A DNA stretch of 64,000 nucleotides, from NCBI GenBank assembly GCA_016714045.1, contig JADJNY010000006.1:62001-126000 (forward strand), in the 5' to 3' direction. Position numbers and translations under genes: made by a program. The notes under the pieces were generated by a model. The model made no database searches. It was not told the origin of the DNA and saw nothing but the letters and a program-made list of their open reading frames with translations. Within the stretch, counting starts at the first letter, position 1; every line of letters begins with the position of its first letter. Source of the stretch: Planctomycetota bacterium (GTDB lineage: Bacteria > Planctomycetota > UBA1135 > GCA-002686595). Below are positions 18,951 to 28,153 of this stretch, piece by piece.

Positions 18951-20129
18951 ATGCGCCTACCGCTCCGATCCGACGTCTTCCGCCCGACCAAGATCCCTGC
19001 GCGCGCAACGCGTGCGGGGGCGAGCTTCCTTTTCCTCGCTGCCTTCGCGCTCCTTGCACCCGCGAGCGCCGGCGCGCAGCAGCCCGCGGAGCCCGTCGTC
19101 GCGGCCTCGACCGCGACCGAATCGCTGCGCTTCGCGTGCGAGTCCTTCCGCGCCGACAACGCGATCGTCGGGATGAGCGTCGCCGTGCTCGACCACGGCC
19201 GCGTCGTGTTCGCCGAGGCGTTCGGGCACGCGGATCGCGAGCGCGCGGTGCTCGCCACGCGCGACACGCTCTTCCGGCTCGGCTCGATTTCGAAGCCGGT
19301 CACGGCGACGATCGCGGCAGAGCTCGCCGACGAAGGGAAGCTCGACCTCGGCGCCGACCTGCGCCGCTACGCGCCCGACTTGAAGGAGCGCCTGCCCGCG
19401 ATGACGCTCGCCGACGTGCTCTCGCACACCGCGGGCTTCCGCCACTATCGCCCCGACCGCGTCGACAACTCGACGACGCACCGCACCACGCACGAGGCGC
19501 TCGAGCTCTTCCTCGCCGATCCGCTGCTCTCCGCGCCGCGCGCGAAGTACTCGTACAGCACGCACGGCTACACGGTCGCCGTCGACGTCCTGGAGCACGT
19601 CACGGGCAAGACCTTCGTCGAGCTCGTCCGCGCGCGCGTGCGCGACCGTGTCGCGCCGACGCTCGACTGCGAGGTGCTCACGGACGCGAAGCCCGCGCGC
19701 AGCGCGCTCTACGAGAAGAAGGGGTCCGGGAAGGTGCTCCACCACGCCGTGCCCGAGGACAACTCCTGGAAGTACGGCGGCGGCGGCATGGAGTCGACGG
19801 CGCTCGACCTCGCGCGCTTCGCCGATGCGGTTCGGACGGCGAAGCTCGTCACCGCCGCCGGGCGCGACCGCATGTGGAGCGCGACGACGCTCGCCGACGG
19901 CTCGACGTCGAACTACGGCCTCGGCTGGCGCCTCGAGCCCCGGCTCGGCCGCGTGATGCACACCGGCTCGCAGCAAGGCGCGAACTCGGTGCTCGTGATC
20001 GACGGCAAGGAGGAGCGCGTCTTCGTCGTCATGACGAACACGCTCGGCACGAAGCCGCAGGAGCTCGTCCCGCGCTTGCGCGAGCTCGTCACGCGGGCCG
20101 CCGCGCCGCGCCCGGCGTCGCCGCGCTAG
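18951..20129 (+). CDS. Secreted serine hydrolase of the beta-lactamase class C/DD-peptidase family
   Basis: 392 residues with an N-terminal export signal (AGASFLFLAAFALLAPASAGAQ at about 23-44). Catalytic motifs: the SxxK tetrad SISK (Ser 112, Lys 115), the YxN-equivalent YSYSTHGY (Asn replaced by Thr), and HTGSQQG as the KTG-equivalent box. This places it among penicillin-binding-protein-like esterases and peptidases rather than true beta-lactamases. It may act on peptidoglycan peptides, D-amino peptides or esters. The methyltransferase gene begins 26 bases downstream, so the two may be co-transcribed. Confidence 0.87.
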   Translation: MRLPLRSDVFRPTKIPARATRAGASFLFLAAFALLAPASAGAQQPAEPVVAASTATESLRFACESFRADNAIVGMSVAVLDHGRVVFAEAFGHADRERAVLATRDTLFRLGSISKPVTATIAAELADEGKLDLGADLRRYAPDLKERLPAMTLADVLSHTAGFRHYRPDRVDNSTTHRTTHEALELFLADPLLSAPRAKYSYSTHGYTVAVDVLEHVTGKTFVELVRARVRDRVAPTLDCEVLTDAKPARSALYEKKGSGKVLHHAVPEDNSWKYGGGGMESTALDLARFADAVRTAKLVTAAGRDRMWSATTLADGSTSNYGLGWRLEPRLGRVMHTGSQQGANSVLVIDGKEERVFVVMTNTLGTKPQELVPRLRELVTRAAAPRPASPR

Positions 20130-20155
20130 TCTCGCCGCACCGAGGGCCGCCGATC

Positions 20156-20965
20156 ATGAGCGAGCAGAACGACCTCTTGTACGGCGCCTACGGCCGCTTC
20201 GCCGACGCCGCGCTCGCCCGCGTGCGTGCCGAGACGTTCGGGCGCGACATCGGCCAGAACAGCTGGATCACCGTCGACGAGTACGAGCGCTTCCTCGCGT
20301 GGCTCGAGCTCGAGCCCGATGCGCGCGTGCTCGAGGTCGCCTGCGGCTCGGGCGGACCCGCGCGACACCTCGCCGAGCACGCGCGCTGCCGGGTGATCGG
20401 GATCGATGCGCACTCGCAGGGCATCGAGACGGCGACCCGCTTGGCGCAGGCGTCCTCCGGCGCGGACCGCGTGCGGTTCGAGGTCGCCGACGTCGACCGC
20501 GCTCTGCCGTTCGAGGACGGCGCGTTCGACGCGATCGTCTGCATCGACGCGATCAACCACTTCAGGGACCGTGCGCACGTGTTCGCCGAGTGGCGCCGCG
20601 TGCTCCGCCCCGGCGGCCGCGCGGTCTTCACCGACCCGGTCGTCGTCACCGGCCCGGTCACGAATGCGGAGCTCGCGCAGCGCAGCTCGATCGGGTTCTT
20701 CCTGTTCGTGCCGCCCGGCGCGAACGAGCGGATGATCGACGCGGCCGGCCTGCGCCTCGTGCGCCAGGAAGACGCGACCGAGAACATCGCGCTCGTCTCC
20801 GGCCGCTGGCACGCCGCGCGCGAGCGCCACGCGGACGCGCTGCGCGCGCTCGAGGGCGAGGCGTCCTTCGTCGGGGTCCAGCAGTTCCTCGCGGTCGTGC
20901 ACCGGCTGACGACGGAGCGGCGCCTGTCGCGCTTCGTCTACGTCGTCGAAGCGACCGCGCGCTGA
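20156..20965 (+). CDS. SAM-dependent class I methyltransferase
   Basis: 269 residues from ATG 20156. SAM-binding motif I is VLEVACGSGGPARHLAE (about 58-74), followed by VIGIDAHSQGIE, FEVADVDRALPFEDGAFDAI and VLRPGGRAVFTDPV. The overall form resembles UbiE/sarcosine-type small-molecule methyltransferases, with a C-terminal helical region after IGFFLFVPPGANERMI. The substrate is unknown. It lies directly after the serine hydrolase on the same strand. Confidence 0.87.
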   Translation: MSEQNDLLYGAYGRFADAALARVRAETFGRDIGQNSWITVDEYERFLAWLELEPDARVLEVACGSGGPARHLAEHARCRVIGIDAHSQGIETATRLAQASSGADRVRFEVADVDRALPFEDGAFDAIVCIDAINHFRDRAHVFAEWRRVLRPGGRAVFTDPVVVTGPVTNAELAQRSSIGFFLFVPPGANERMIDAAGLRLVRQEDATENIALVSGRWHAARERHADALRALEGEASFVGVQQFLAVVHRLTTERRLSRFVYVVEATAR

Positions 20966-21004
20966 CGCCGAGCCACGCTCTCGACGCGCGGCTGGATCAC
21001 GGCT

Positions 21005-21190
21005 CCACGAGAGCGCGAGCCCGCTCGGCACGTTCGCCATAACGCCGGTCGGCGCGGGGTGGAACGTCGCGTTCACGTCGCGGCCGTACACCTGCACGCA
21101 GCGCGCCGAACCCGCCGCGCTCAGATCGCCACCCGCCGCGGAGCGCGTCGAGACGCTCGGATCGCCGGGCGCGGGCACGCTTTCGGTTCC
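21005..21190 (-). pseudogene. Decayed remnant of the planctomycete Cys-rich C-terminal domain
   Basis: Antisense to the neighbours, this stretch translates to GDPSVSTRSAAGGDLSAAGS, then RCVQVYGRDVNATFHPAPTG and NVPSGLALSW. That matches the end of the domain seen intact in five other genes here (GxxSVSVRGA ... YQVYYRNAAAxFCP ... TFNVTNGxxIxW). Key positions are degraded (YQ to VQ, Cys to His in FCP), no start is present, and the frame runs on past the expected stop. It is the only content I can support in the 454-bp gap 20966-21419, and suggests a deleted secreted-protein gene. Confidence 0.6.
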
Positions 21191-21419
21191 GCCCGATGCG
21201 GCCCGCGTGTCGACCCGCACGAGCCCGCCACCGCAGCGGCGCGCCGTTCGCGCCGCGGCCCCCCTCCCACCCGCAATTCACCGCGGAGCGCGCCTCCGGC
21301 CCTCCCCGCCACAGCGAAGAGGAAGTAGCCTCGTTCTCTTCGGCCGCCGCGAGACTGCCCCTTCAAGGCCACTCGGCTCGCGCCGCCGTCTCGTCCGTTT
21401 CAACGATCCATGGTGCCGC

Positions 21420-24400
21420 ATGCTCGCACGCTGCTCGCTGACGCTCTCCATCGCGCTCGCCGCCTCCTTCCTCAGCGCTCCGCGGACGCAGGCGGAGGAA
21501 CCCCGCGACCTCCCCAAGCCGACCTGGAGCACGTCCTCCGGCGGCGCGCGCCTGGAGCACGTCGAGCGCGGCCTCTCTGCGGTGGTCGATGGCGACGCGC
21601 TAACCGTCGTTTCGAGCCCAACCGTCGCGGGCGGTGACGCGCCCGCGGTCGTGCGCGTGTCGACGACGCGCTTCGGCCGTGTCGACGCGTCGAACCCCGT
21701 CGGCGCGGGTGCCCTCGAGTTCGGCGCCGCGCGCGTGGCGCTCGAGCGCGACGCGTTCACCGAGTGGTTCGAGGCCGCGGAGCACGGCATCGAGCAAGGT
21801 TGGACGATCCACGCGGCGCCCGAAGGACGCGGCGCGCTCTGGATCGGGCTCGCGTTCGAGGGGCTGCGTCCGAAGCTCGCGGAGGACGGACGCTCCGCCT
21901 TCCTCGTCGACGACGCGGGGCGCCATCGCCTGCGCTACTCGGGCCTGTTCGCGAAGGATGCGAACGGCGTCGAACTCGACGCGCGCCTGCGCCTCTCGAA
22001 CGAAGGCCTCGGCATCGCGGTCGACGACGCGCGCGCTACCTACCCGATCCTCGTCGACCCGGTCCTCAGCGGCCTCGTGTGGACGTTCACGCCGAACAGC
22101 AGCAACGCGCGCCTGTCGGTCGGCTCTACCGCCGGCGACGTGAACGGCGACGGCTACGGCGATCTGATCGCGGCCTCGCCGACCCTCTCCCGCGCGTGGA
22201 TCTTCCACGGTTCGGCGAGCGGACTCGCCACCACGCCGACGACGACGTTGAACAACCCTCCAAGTGCACCGGACTTCGGGACCCACACCACGTGCCTCGG
22301 CGACATCGACGGGGATGGATACGACGACGTCGCCGTCGGCGCGCCCAGCGCGAGCATCGGGAGTTCGAGCGAGGGCGCCGTGTTCGTCTACCGCGGCTCG
22401 GCGACGGGCGTGATCACGACGCCGCACTGGACGCTGACGGGCGGCGGTTCGAACCGCCGCCGCGGCATCGTGCAGTACGCCGGCGACGTGAACGGGGACG
22501 GGCGCGACGACGTCCTCGTCGGCGAGGATCGCACCGGTACGGCCGCGACGGCCGTGCTCTACGCGGGCTCGACGTCGGCCCTGCCCGGCGCGCCGATCTG
22601 GACCGTCTCGTTGAGCTCGATTCCCTCCTCCGGGATGAACCGGATCGGAGCGATCTCCGGCGCGGGCGACGTGAACGCCGACGGGTTCGACGACCTGTTG
22701 CTCGGCCTACCGGCGGCCGCGTCGAGCGGCGTCAACCCGCGCGTCCTCCTGTTCCTCGGCAACGCGACGGGCGCTGCGACGTCGCCCGTGTGGCAGGTGC
22801 AGGCGAACACGGGGCCGAGCCACGAGACGTTCGGCAGCTGCGTGCGACCGCTCGGCGACCTGCAGGGAGACGGGTACGCGGACTTCTGCGTCGGCGATCC
22901 GAGCCCGCAGACGCTGCGGATCTACCTCGGCAACGCCTCGGGCTCTCCGACCCTGCTGGGTGGCCCGGGCTGGTCCGACGGCTTCGGCCCGATCACCGCC
23001 GGCGACGTCGACGGGGATGGACTGCCGGACTTCGTCGCGGCCATCGTTTCGGCCGGCGGCGGCTCGAACGCGCAGCTCTACCGCGGGTCGCCCTCGGGGT
23101 TCATCGGCTCGCCCACGACGATCATCGGGCCCGGAGGCTCGGCCCAGTTCGGCACGCAGGCGGGCGCCGCGGGTGACGTCAACGGCGACGGACGCGCTGA
23201 CGTGTTCGTGACCGCGCCGCGCTACTCGGACAGTCACACGGACGAGGGCGGGATCTTCGTCTACTTCGGCGAGCCGACGCTGCCGCCCCTGCTCGTGCCG
23301 ACCACGGGGACGACGGCGCTCGCCGGATCGGGCGCGGCGCGCTTCGGGAGCTCGATCTCGATGAACGGCGACGTGAACGGCGACGGACGCTCCGACTTGC
23401 TCGTCGGTGCGCCGTCGAGCGATGCGGGCGGCCTCGATTCGGGCTCGGTCGCATTGCACCGCGCGGGACTCGCGGGCCTCGAGTCCGTCGCGGGGTGGAG
23501 CTTCCCCACGAGCCCCACGGGCTTCGCGGGGCACGAAATCGGCGCGTCGGCCGCGCTCGCCGGCGACGTGAACAACGATGGCTTCGGAGACGTGCTCGTC
23601 GGAGCGCCCGGGACGTCGAACGGCCAAGCGAACGAAGGCCGCGCGTACCTGTTCTACGGCAATGCGAGTGGCGCGCCGTCGACGCTGTCCGGCCAGTTCT
23701 GGTTCTTCGAGAGCAACGAGCTCGACGCCGAGGTCGGTCGCAGCGTCGCGAGCGCGGGCGACGTCAACGGCGACGGCTACGTCGACGTCCTCGTCGGCGC
23801 TCCGGGGCGCCATCTGGCGGACCTGAACCGCGGCGCCGTCTTCGTCTTCCACGGCTCCGCGACGGGGCTCCCGACGACGCCGAGCCTCGTGCTCTCAGGC
23901 CCGCTGGGCGACACGCGGTTCGGCGCCGCCGTCGCGTGCGCGGGCGACGTGAACCGCGACGGATATTCGGACGTGATCGTCGGAGCGCCGAATGCGGACG
24001 ACGGCGCCGTCCCCGACGCCGGTGCGGCGTACTTGTTCGTCGGTTCCGCGACAGGTCTCATCCCGACGCCGGCGTCGATCGGACGCGGCGCGGGGCCGAA
24101 CGCTGCCTTCGGAGCGGCGCTGGCGAGCGCGGGCGACGTCGATCGCGACGGCTACGCGGACCTCGTCGTCGGCGCGCCGTTCCACCAAGCGGCCGCGCCG
24201 ACGGGCGGCGGTCGCGTCACCGTGCACCGCGGCGGGAGTGGCCCGGCACCCGACGTCTTCGCCACGACGCTGCGGACGTTCGACGGCGGCCAGGCCAATG
24301 CGGAGTTCGGCGCCTCGGTCGGCGGCATCGGCGACCTCGATGCAGACGGGTACTCGGACCTCGTCCTCGCCGCGCCGCGTCACGACGGGGTCGGTGCCGA

Positions 24401-25811
24401 CTCCGGCCGACTCCTCGTCTACCTCGGGAGCTCGACGGGACCCGCCGCGGCCGCGACGCAGACGCTCGCCGGCGGCGCCACAGGCGTCCAACTCGGCGGC
24501 TCGGTCGCCACGGCGGGCGACTGGAACGGCGACGGGTTTAGCGACCTCGTGGCCGCGCAGCCGGGCCTGAACGGCAACGACGGCGGCTGCTTGATCTACA
24601 TCGGTTCGACGACGAACGGCTACGTCCCGCGCGTGCAGCAACGGCGCGTGTCGGCGAGCACGGCCCTCGATCGTCTGTGCCTCGTCGATTCGACCGTGAG
24701 CCTCTACCTCGACTCCACGCCGCGGTCGTTCTCGAACCTCGCGGCGACGGTCGCGGGACGCGAACGCGTCGGCCTCGAGTGGGAGCTCAAGGATCTCGTC
24801 CTCTCCCTGGACGGCTCGCAGATCGCGCGCGGCCCGCAGGTCGACTCGGGCCCGCTCGCCGGCGCGCCGGTGCTGCACGAGCTCGCGAGCGGGCTCGTCA
24901 CCGGACGCGGGTACAGCTGGCGATCGCGCCAACGCACGGGCAACCCCTATTTCGCCCACACTCCGTGGCGAGCGCTGCAGGGCAACGGGCTCCTCGAGAA
25001 GAAGCTCGGCACCGGCTTCGACTGCAACGGCAACGGGATCGAGGACGGCGCCGAGACCGCTGCGAACCCCGCGCTCGACTGCAACGGGAACCACGTGCCC
25101 GACACGTGCGACATCGCGACGGGCGCCGATCCCGACTGCGACAACGACGGCGTCCCGAACTCGTGCGAGCTCTTCGCCAACGACTGCGACGGCGACGAGC
25201 TCCCCGACGATTGCGAGCTCGCCACGGGCGGACCGGACTGCAACGGCAACCTCGTGCTCGACGGCTGCGATATCGCGGGCGGTGCGAGCCTCGACGCGAA
25301 TGGGGACCAGGTCCCCGACGAGTGCGAGTTCCTCCCCTACTGTTTCGGCGACGGAACCGGCAGCGCGTGTCCGTGCGCGAACTTCGGCGCGGCCGGGAGA
25401 GGCTGCGCGAACTCGGTCAACGCAGCGGGGGCCGTGCTCACGGTCACCGGCGTGCCGCAGATCTTCGGCGACACGATCGTGCTGCATGGCGCCGGCATGC
25501 CGAACTCCGTCAGCCCCTCGGCGATCTACCTGCAAGGGACGCTGCGCGACAACGGCGGCCTCGGCACGCCGCTCAACGATGGCTTGCGGTGCGTCACGGG
25601 CTCGCTCGTGCGCCTCGGCACCAAGCCCAACAGCGGTGGCGCCTCGCAGTACCCCGACGTCGGCAACCCGAGCGTGTCCGTGCGCGGCGCTGTCCCGAGC
25701 GGCGGCGGCACGTATCACTATCAGGTCTTCTACCGCAATGCCGCCGCGGCGTTCTGTCCGCCGGGCACGGCGAACTGGACGAACGCCATCTCGATCGTTT
25801 GGCGTCCTTGA
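21420..25811 (+). CDS. Giant secreted FG-GAP repeat protein with Cys-rich C-terminal domain
   Basis: 1463 residues. The ATG at 21420 begins a signal peptide (MLARCSLTLSIALAASFLSA). After a beta-rich region ending ATYPILVDPVL there are about 14 FG-GAP repeats (about 230-1060), with calcium loops such as GDVNGDGYGDLIAAS and GDVNRDGYSDVIVGAP; these form integrin-type beta-propellers. A later segment (about 1200-1310) carries DxNxD EF-hand-like loops (DCNGNGIEDGAE, DCDNDGVPNSCE, DANGDQVPDECE). The end (about 1310-1463) is the shared domain YCFGDGTGSACPCANFG ... YQVFYRNAAAAFCPPG ... IVWRP. Probably a surface or secreted adhesin-like protein. Confidence 0.9.
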   Translation: MLARCSLTLSIALAASFLSAPRTQAEEPRDLPKPTWSTSSGGARLEHVERGLSAVVDGDALTVVSSPTVAGGDAPAVVRVSTTRFGRVDASNPVGAGALEFGAARVALERDAFTEWFEAAEHGIEQGWTIHAAPEGRGALWIGLAFEGLRPKLAEDGRSAFLVDDAGRHRLRYSGLFAKDANGVELDARLRLSNEGLGIAVDDARATYPILVDPVLSGLVWTFTPNSSNARLSVGSTAGDVNGDGYGDLIAASPTLSRAWIFHGSASGLATTPTTTLNNPPSAPDFGTHTTCLGDIDGDGYDDVAVGAPSASIGSSSEGAVFVYRGSATGVITTPHWTLTGGGSNRRRGIVQYAGDVNGDGRDDVLVGEDRTGTAATAVLYAGSTSALPGAPIWTVSLSSIPSSGMNRIGAISGAGDVNADGFDDLLLGLPAAASSGVNPRVLLFLGNATGAATSPVWQVQANTGPSHETFGSCVRPLGDLQGDGYADFCVGDPSPQTLRIYLGNASGSPTLLGGPGWSDGFGPITAGDVDGDGLPDFVAAIVSAGGGSNAQLYRGSPSGFIGSPTTIIGPGGSAQFGTQAGAAGDVNGDGRADVFVTAPRYSDSHTDEGGIFVYFGEPTLPPLLVPTTGTTALAGSGAARFGSSISMNGDVNGDGRSDLLVGAPSSDAGGLDSGSVALHRAGLAGLESVAGWSFPTSPTGFAGHEIGASAALAGDVNNDGFGDVLVGAPGTSNGQANEGRAYLFYGNASGAPSTLSGQFWFFESNELDAEVGRSVASAGDVNGDGYVDVLVGAPGRHLADLNRGAVFVFHGSATGLPTTPSLVLSGPLGDTRFGAAVACAGDVNRDGYSDVIVGAPNADDGAVPDAGAAYLFVGSATGLIPTPASIGRGAGPNAAFGAALASAGDVDRDGYADLVVGAPFHQAAAPTGGGRVTVHRGGSGPAPDVFATTLRTFDGGQANAEFGASVGGIGDLDADGYSDLVLAAPRHDGVGADSGRLLVYLGSSTGPAAAATQTLAGGATGVQLGGSVATAGDWNGDGFSDLVAAQPGLNGNDGGCLIYIGSTTNGYVPRVQQRRVSASTALDRLCLVDSTVSLYLDSTPRSFSNLAATVAGRERVGLEWELKDLVLSLDGSQIARGPQVDSGPLAGAPVLHELASGLVTGRGYSWRSRQRTGNPYFAHTPWRALQGNGLLEKKLGTGFDCNGNGIEDGAETAANPALDCNGNHVPDTCDIATGADPDCDNDGVPNSCELFANDCDGDELPDDCELATGGPDCNGNLVLDGCDIAGGASLDANGDQVPDECEFLPYCFGDGTGSACPCANFGAAGRGCANSVNAAGAVLTVTGVPQIFGDTIVLHGAGMPNSVSPSAIYLQGTLRDNGGLGTPLNDGLRCVTGSLVRLGTKPNSGGASQYPDVGNPSVSVRGAVPSGGGTYHYQVFYRNAAAAFCPPGTANWTNAISIVWRP

Positions 25812-25827
25812 CGGACTCCGTCGATCG

Positions 25828-26979
25828 TCAGCAGCACTTCCCGCCCGGGCTGCACGCCGACGGCTTGGGCGGGAGCTCCTGCGCGCGCTGCTTCGAGTCG
25901 CGCGGATCACGCAGCGGCTCGCCCGTGCACGTGAACGGCTTCGCTTGCGCGAGCGGGATGTCCTCGGTCGGCGGGATCGCGAGGATCGAGCTCGCGTACG
26001 GCTCGCGCGTGTAGATGCCGAACGTCTTGTCGCACACCGCCATGCGCTCCCCGCGGCACAGCACGTGGCCGTCGTCGTCCGTGACGCTCTTCCACGGGCC
26101 CATGTACACGACCGCCTGCTTGCGCTCGAGGCATGGGCCGTCCTTGCCGACGAACGCCTCGACGGTCAGCGAGCGGAACTCGATCCCCTCGACGACGCGC
26201 CACGGCGTCGCGTCGCGCGCCAGGATGCGGATCCCGTGGAAGCCCGCGGCCTCGAACGCCTTCAGGAACTCGTCCTCGCGCAGCGCACCCGAGATGCAGC
26301 CCGACCACAGGTCCGCGTCGGCCGCGAGGTGCGCCGGGATGGGCTCGTCGCTCGTGATGTCCGAGATCACCGCGCGACCGCCGCGCTTCAACACGCGCCG
26401 GATCTCGCGGAAGAGCTCCGGCTTCTGGTCCGCGCGCACGAGGTTGAGCACGCAGTTGCTGACGACGACGTCGACGGACGCGGTCGGGACGAGCGGGCGC
26501 TCGCGCTTCTGGCCCGCGATCCAGCTCTCCAACGCCGCGAGTTCCTCGCTCGTGCGCACGGGGTGGCGCGCGAGGTGGTCCTCGAGCAGCTCGAGGTCGA
26601 GCGCCAGGTCCTGGATGCGGCCTTTCCGGAACTCGACGTTCTGGTAGCCGATCGCGTCGCCGACGGTCTTTCGGTGCTTGCGCGCGAGCGCGAGCATCGC
26701 GTCGTTCATGTCGACGCCGATGACGCGCCCTTTCGGCCCGACGACCTGCGACGCGATGTACGCGATCTTCCCAGCACCGCTGCCGAGGTCGAGCACGGTC
26801 TCGCCCGCGCGCAGGTGCTGGGACGGATCGCCGCAGCCGTAGTCGCGCTCGAGAATCTCCTTCGGCAGCACCGCGAGCCAGCGCGGGTCGTACGTGACGG
26901 GGCAGCAAAGCGCGGCTTCGGTCGCCTCGGCGGCCTTGGCGTAGCGTTCGCGGACGTGGAATTCGACGTCGTTCGACAT
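25828..26979 (-). CDS. arsM: Arsenite S-adenosylmethionine methyltransferase (ArsM/AS3MT family)
   Basis: 383 residues from the ATG at 26977-26979. It follows the AS3MT pattern closely. YGCGDP (Cys 49) precedes motif I TVLDLGSGAGKIAYIASQVV. VVSNCVLNLV carries Cys 176 and LWSGCISGAL carries Cys 228, equivalent to the three arsenic-binding cysteines of known ArsM proteins. The C-terminal region (AVVYMGPWKS, MAVCDKTFGIY) matches the AS3MT end domain. The extreme tail is Cys-rich (CSPGGKCC). Detoxifies As(III) by methylation in the cytosol. No arsR or transporter is visible nearby; the gene is divergent from the SpoU methyltransferase and convergent with the FG-GAP gene. Confidence 0.85.
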   Translation of the reverse strand: MSNDVEFHVRERYAKAAEATEAALCCPVTYDPRWLAVLPKEILERDYGCGDPSQHLRAGETVLDLGSGAGKIAYIASQVVGPKGRVIGVDMNDAMLALARKHRKTVGDAIGYQNVEFRKGRIQDLALDLELLEDHLARHPVRTSEELAALESWIAGQKRERPLVPTASVDVVVSNCVLNLVRADQKPELFREIRRVLKRGGRAVISDITSDEPIPAHLAADADLWSGCISGALREDEFLKAFEAAGFHGIRILARDATPWRVVEGIEFRSLTVEAFVGKDGPCLERKQAVVYMGPWKSVTDDDGHVLCRGERMAVCDKTFGIYTREPYASSILAIPPTEDIPLAQAKPFTCTGEPLRDPRDSKQRAQELPPKPSACSPGGKCC

Positions 26980-27090
26980 GGGGATCCTCTGGGATGCAAC
27001 GGCCTTCGAGAAGGTACACTCGCGCCCCCGGATCTTCATCGCTCGCACGTGCGCATTCCGAGCGCGCCGAGATCGCAGCCGAACTCCGAC

Positions 27091-27945
27091 GTGAACGACT
27101 CCACCGCCTCGAAGCCGCACTCCGTACGCACGATCCCCGTCGCCGACCTCGACGACCCGCGCGTCGCGCCGTTCCGCGCGCTGCGCGAGCGCGAACTGCG
27201 CACCTTCGCCGACGCGCGCGAGCGCGGGTGGTTCATCGCGGAGGGCAAGCTCGTGTTCGAGCGCTTGCTCGAATCGCGCTTTCGCACCGTCGCGGTCTTC
27301 GTCGACGAGAAGCGGGTCGACGAGATCCGGCCCGCGCTCGCGCGGCTCCCGGCCGAGACGCCGATCTACACGGCGCCGATCGAGCTCCACGCGCGGATCA
27401 GCGGCGCGAAGTTCCACCAGGGGCTCCTGGCGCTCGGAGAGAGCGGCCCCGCGCTCGACGCGCGCGCCGTGATCGAGCGCGCGGAGTGCCTCGTCGTGCT
27501 CGAGGGCCTCGTGAACCACGACAACCTCGGCGCGGTGTTTCGCAACGTCGCGGCGCTGGCGGGCGAGAAAGGTGCGGTCTTGCTCGATCCGACGAGCGTC
27601 GACCCGCTCTACCGCAAATCGATCCGCGTCTCGATGGGCTGGGCGCTGCACGTGCCGTTCGCGCGGCTTGCGCCGTGGCCCGACGCGTTGGAGCTCGTGA
27701 AGGCCGCCGGCTTCCACACGCTCGCGCTGACGCCGCGCGAAGGCGCCGTCGACATCGACCGCGTCGCGTCGATGCGCTATCCGCGCGTCGCGCTGCTCGT
27801 CGGCGCGGAGGATCCGGGGTTGTCGGAGAAAGCGCTCGCGGCCGCCGCCGTGCGCGTGAAGATCCCGATCACGCGCGGTGTCGATTCGATCAACCTGGCG
27901 GCGGCGACGGCGATCGCGTTGCATCGGCTTGCGCGGCCGGACTGA
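27091..27945 (+). CDS. TrmH/SpoU family RNA 2'-O-methyltransferase
   Basis: 284 residues with a GTG start at 27091 (another in-frame GTG lies at 27049; no ATG fits). N-terminal substrate-binding segment: RGWFIAEGKLVFERLLESRF. The SPOUT knot motifs are complete: motif 1 NHDNLGAVFRN (142-152), motif 2 LLVGAEDPGLSEKAL (235-249), motif 3 VKIPITRGVDSINLAAATAI (256-275). Methylates ribose 2'-OH in rRNA or tRNA. The 3' end of this gene is imperfectly repeated at 31875-31970, flanking a lower-GC block of three genes. Confidence 0.92.
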   Translation: MNDSTASKPHSVRTIPVADLDDPRVAPFRALRERELRTFADARERGWFIAEGKLVFERLLESRFRTVAVFVDEKRVDEIRPALARLPAETPIYTAPIELHARISGAKFHQGLLALGESGPALDARAVIERAECLVVLEGLVNHDNLGAVFRNVAALAGEKGAVLLDPTSVDPLYRKSIRVSMGWALHVPFARLAPWPDALELVKAAGFHTLALTPREGAVDIDRVASMRYPRVALLVGAEDPGLSEKALAAAAVRVKIPITRGVDSINLAAATAIALHRLARPD

Positions 27946-28123
27946 GCGAGCGATTTCGCGCGATTGAGAGGCGTCGGCCCCGGATGCCAGGCGGACCTTT
28001 GGGAGTCCGGCCTCCGAACCTTCGCCTCCCACGTAAGGAGCGGAGCTGGAATCCCGCGTCGAGGGTCCTTTCCCATATCAGGACTTCCGGCGAGGATCCG
28101 GTCCGAAGGCGGCTTTTTCTTTG

Positions 28124-28145
28124 GAGAGAGAGAGAGAGAGAGAGA
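28124..28145 (+). repeat. (GA)11 dinucleotide repeat just upstream of a start codon
   Basis: Eleven uninterrupted GA units lie 8 bases before the ATG at 28154. The tract is purine-rich and can act as, or sit beside, the ribosome-binding site (GAGG at 28148-28151). An in-frame TTG at 28121 would translate it as a Glu-Arg run. Length change by slippage could alter translation. It lies within the 208-bp gap after the SpoU gene, which is otherwise unassigned. Confidence 0.85.
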
Positions 28146-28153
28146 TCGAGGAC

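Noticed and set aside
20977..21014. GCTCTCG/CGAGAGC inverted repeat after the methyltransferase gene
   Set aside because: Only seven pairs with a 24-base loop in very GC-rich DNA; not convincing as a terminator.
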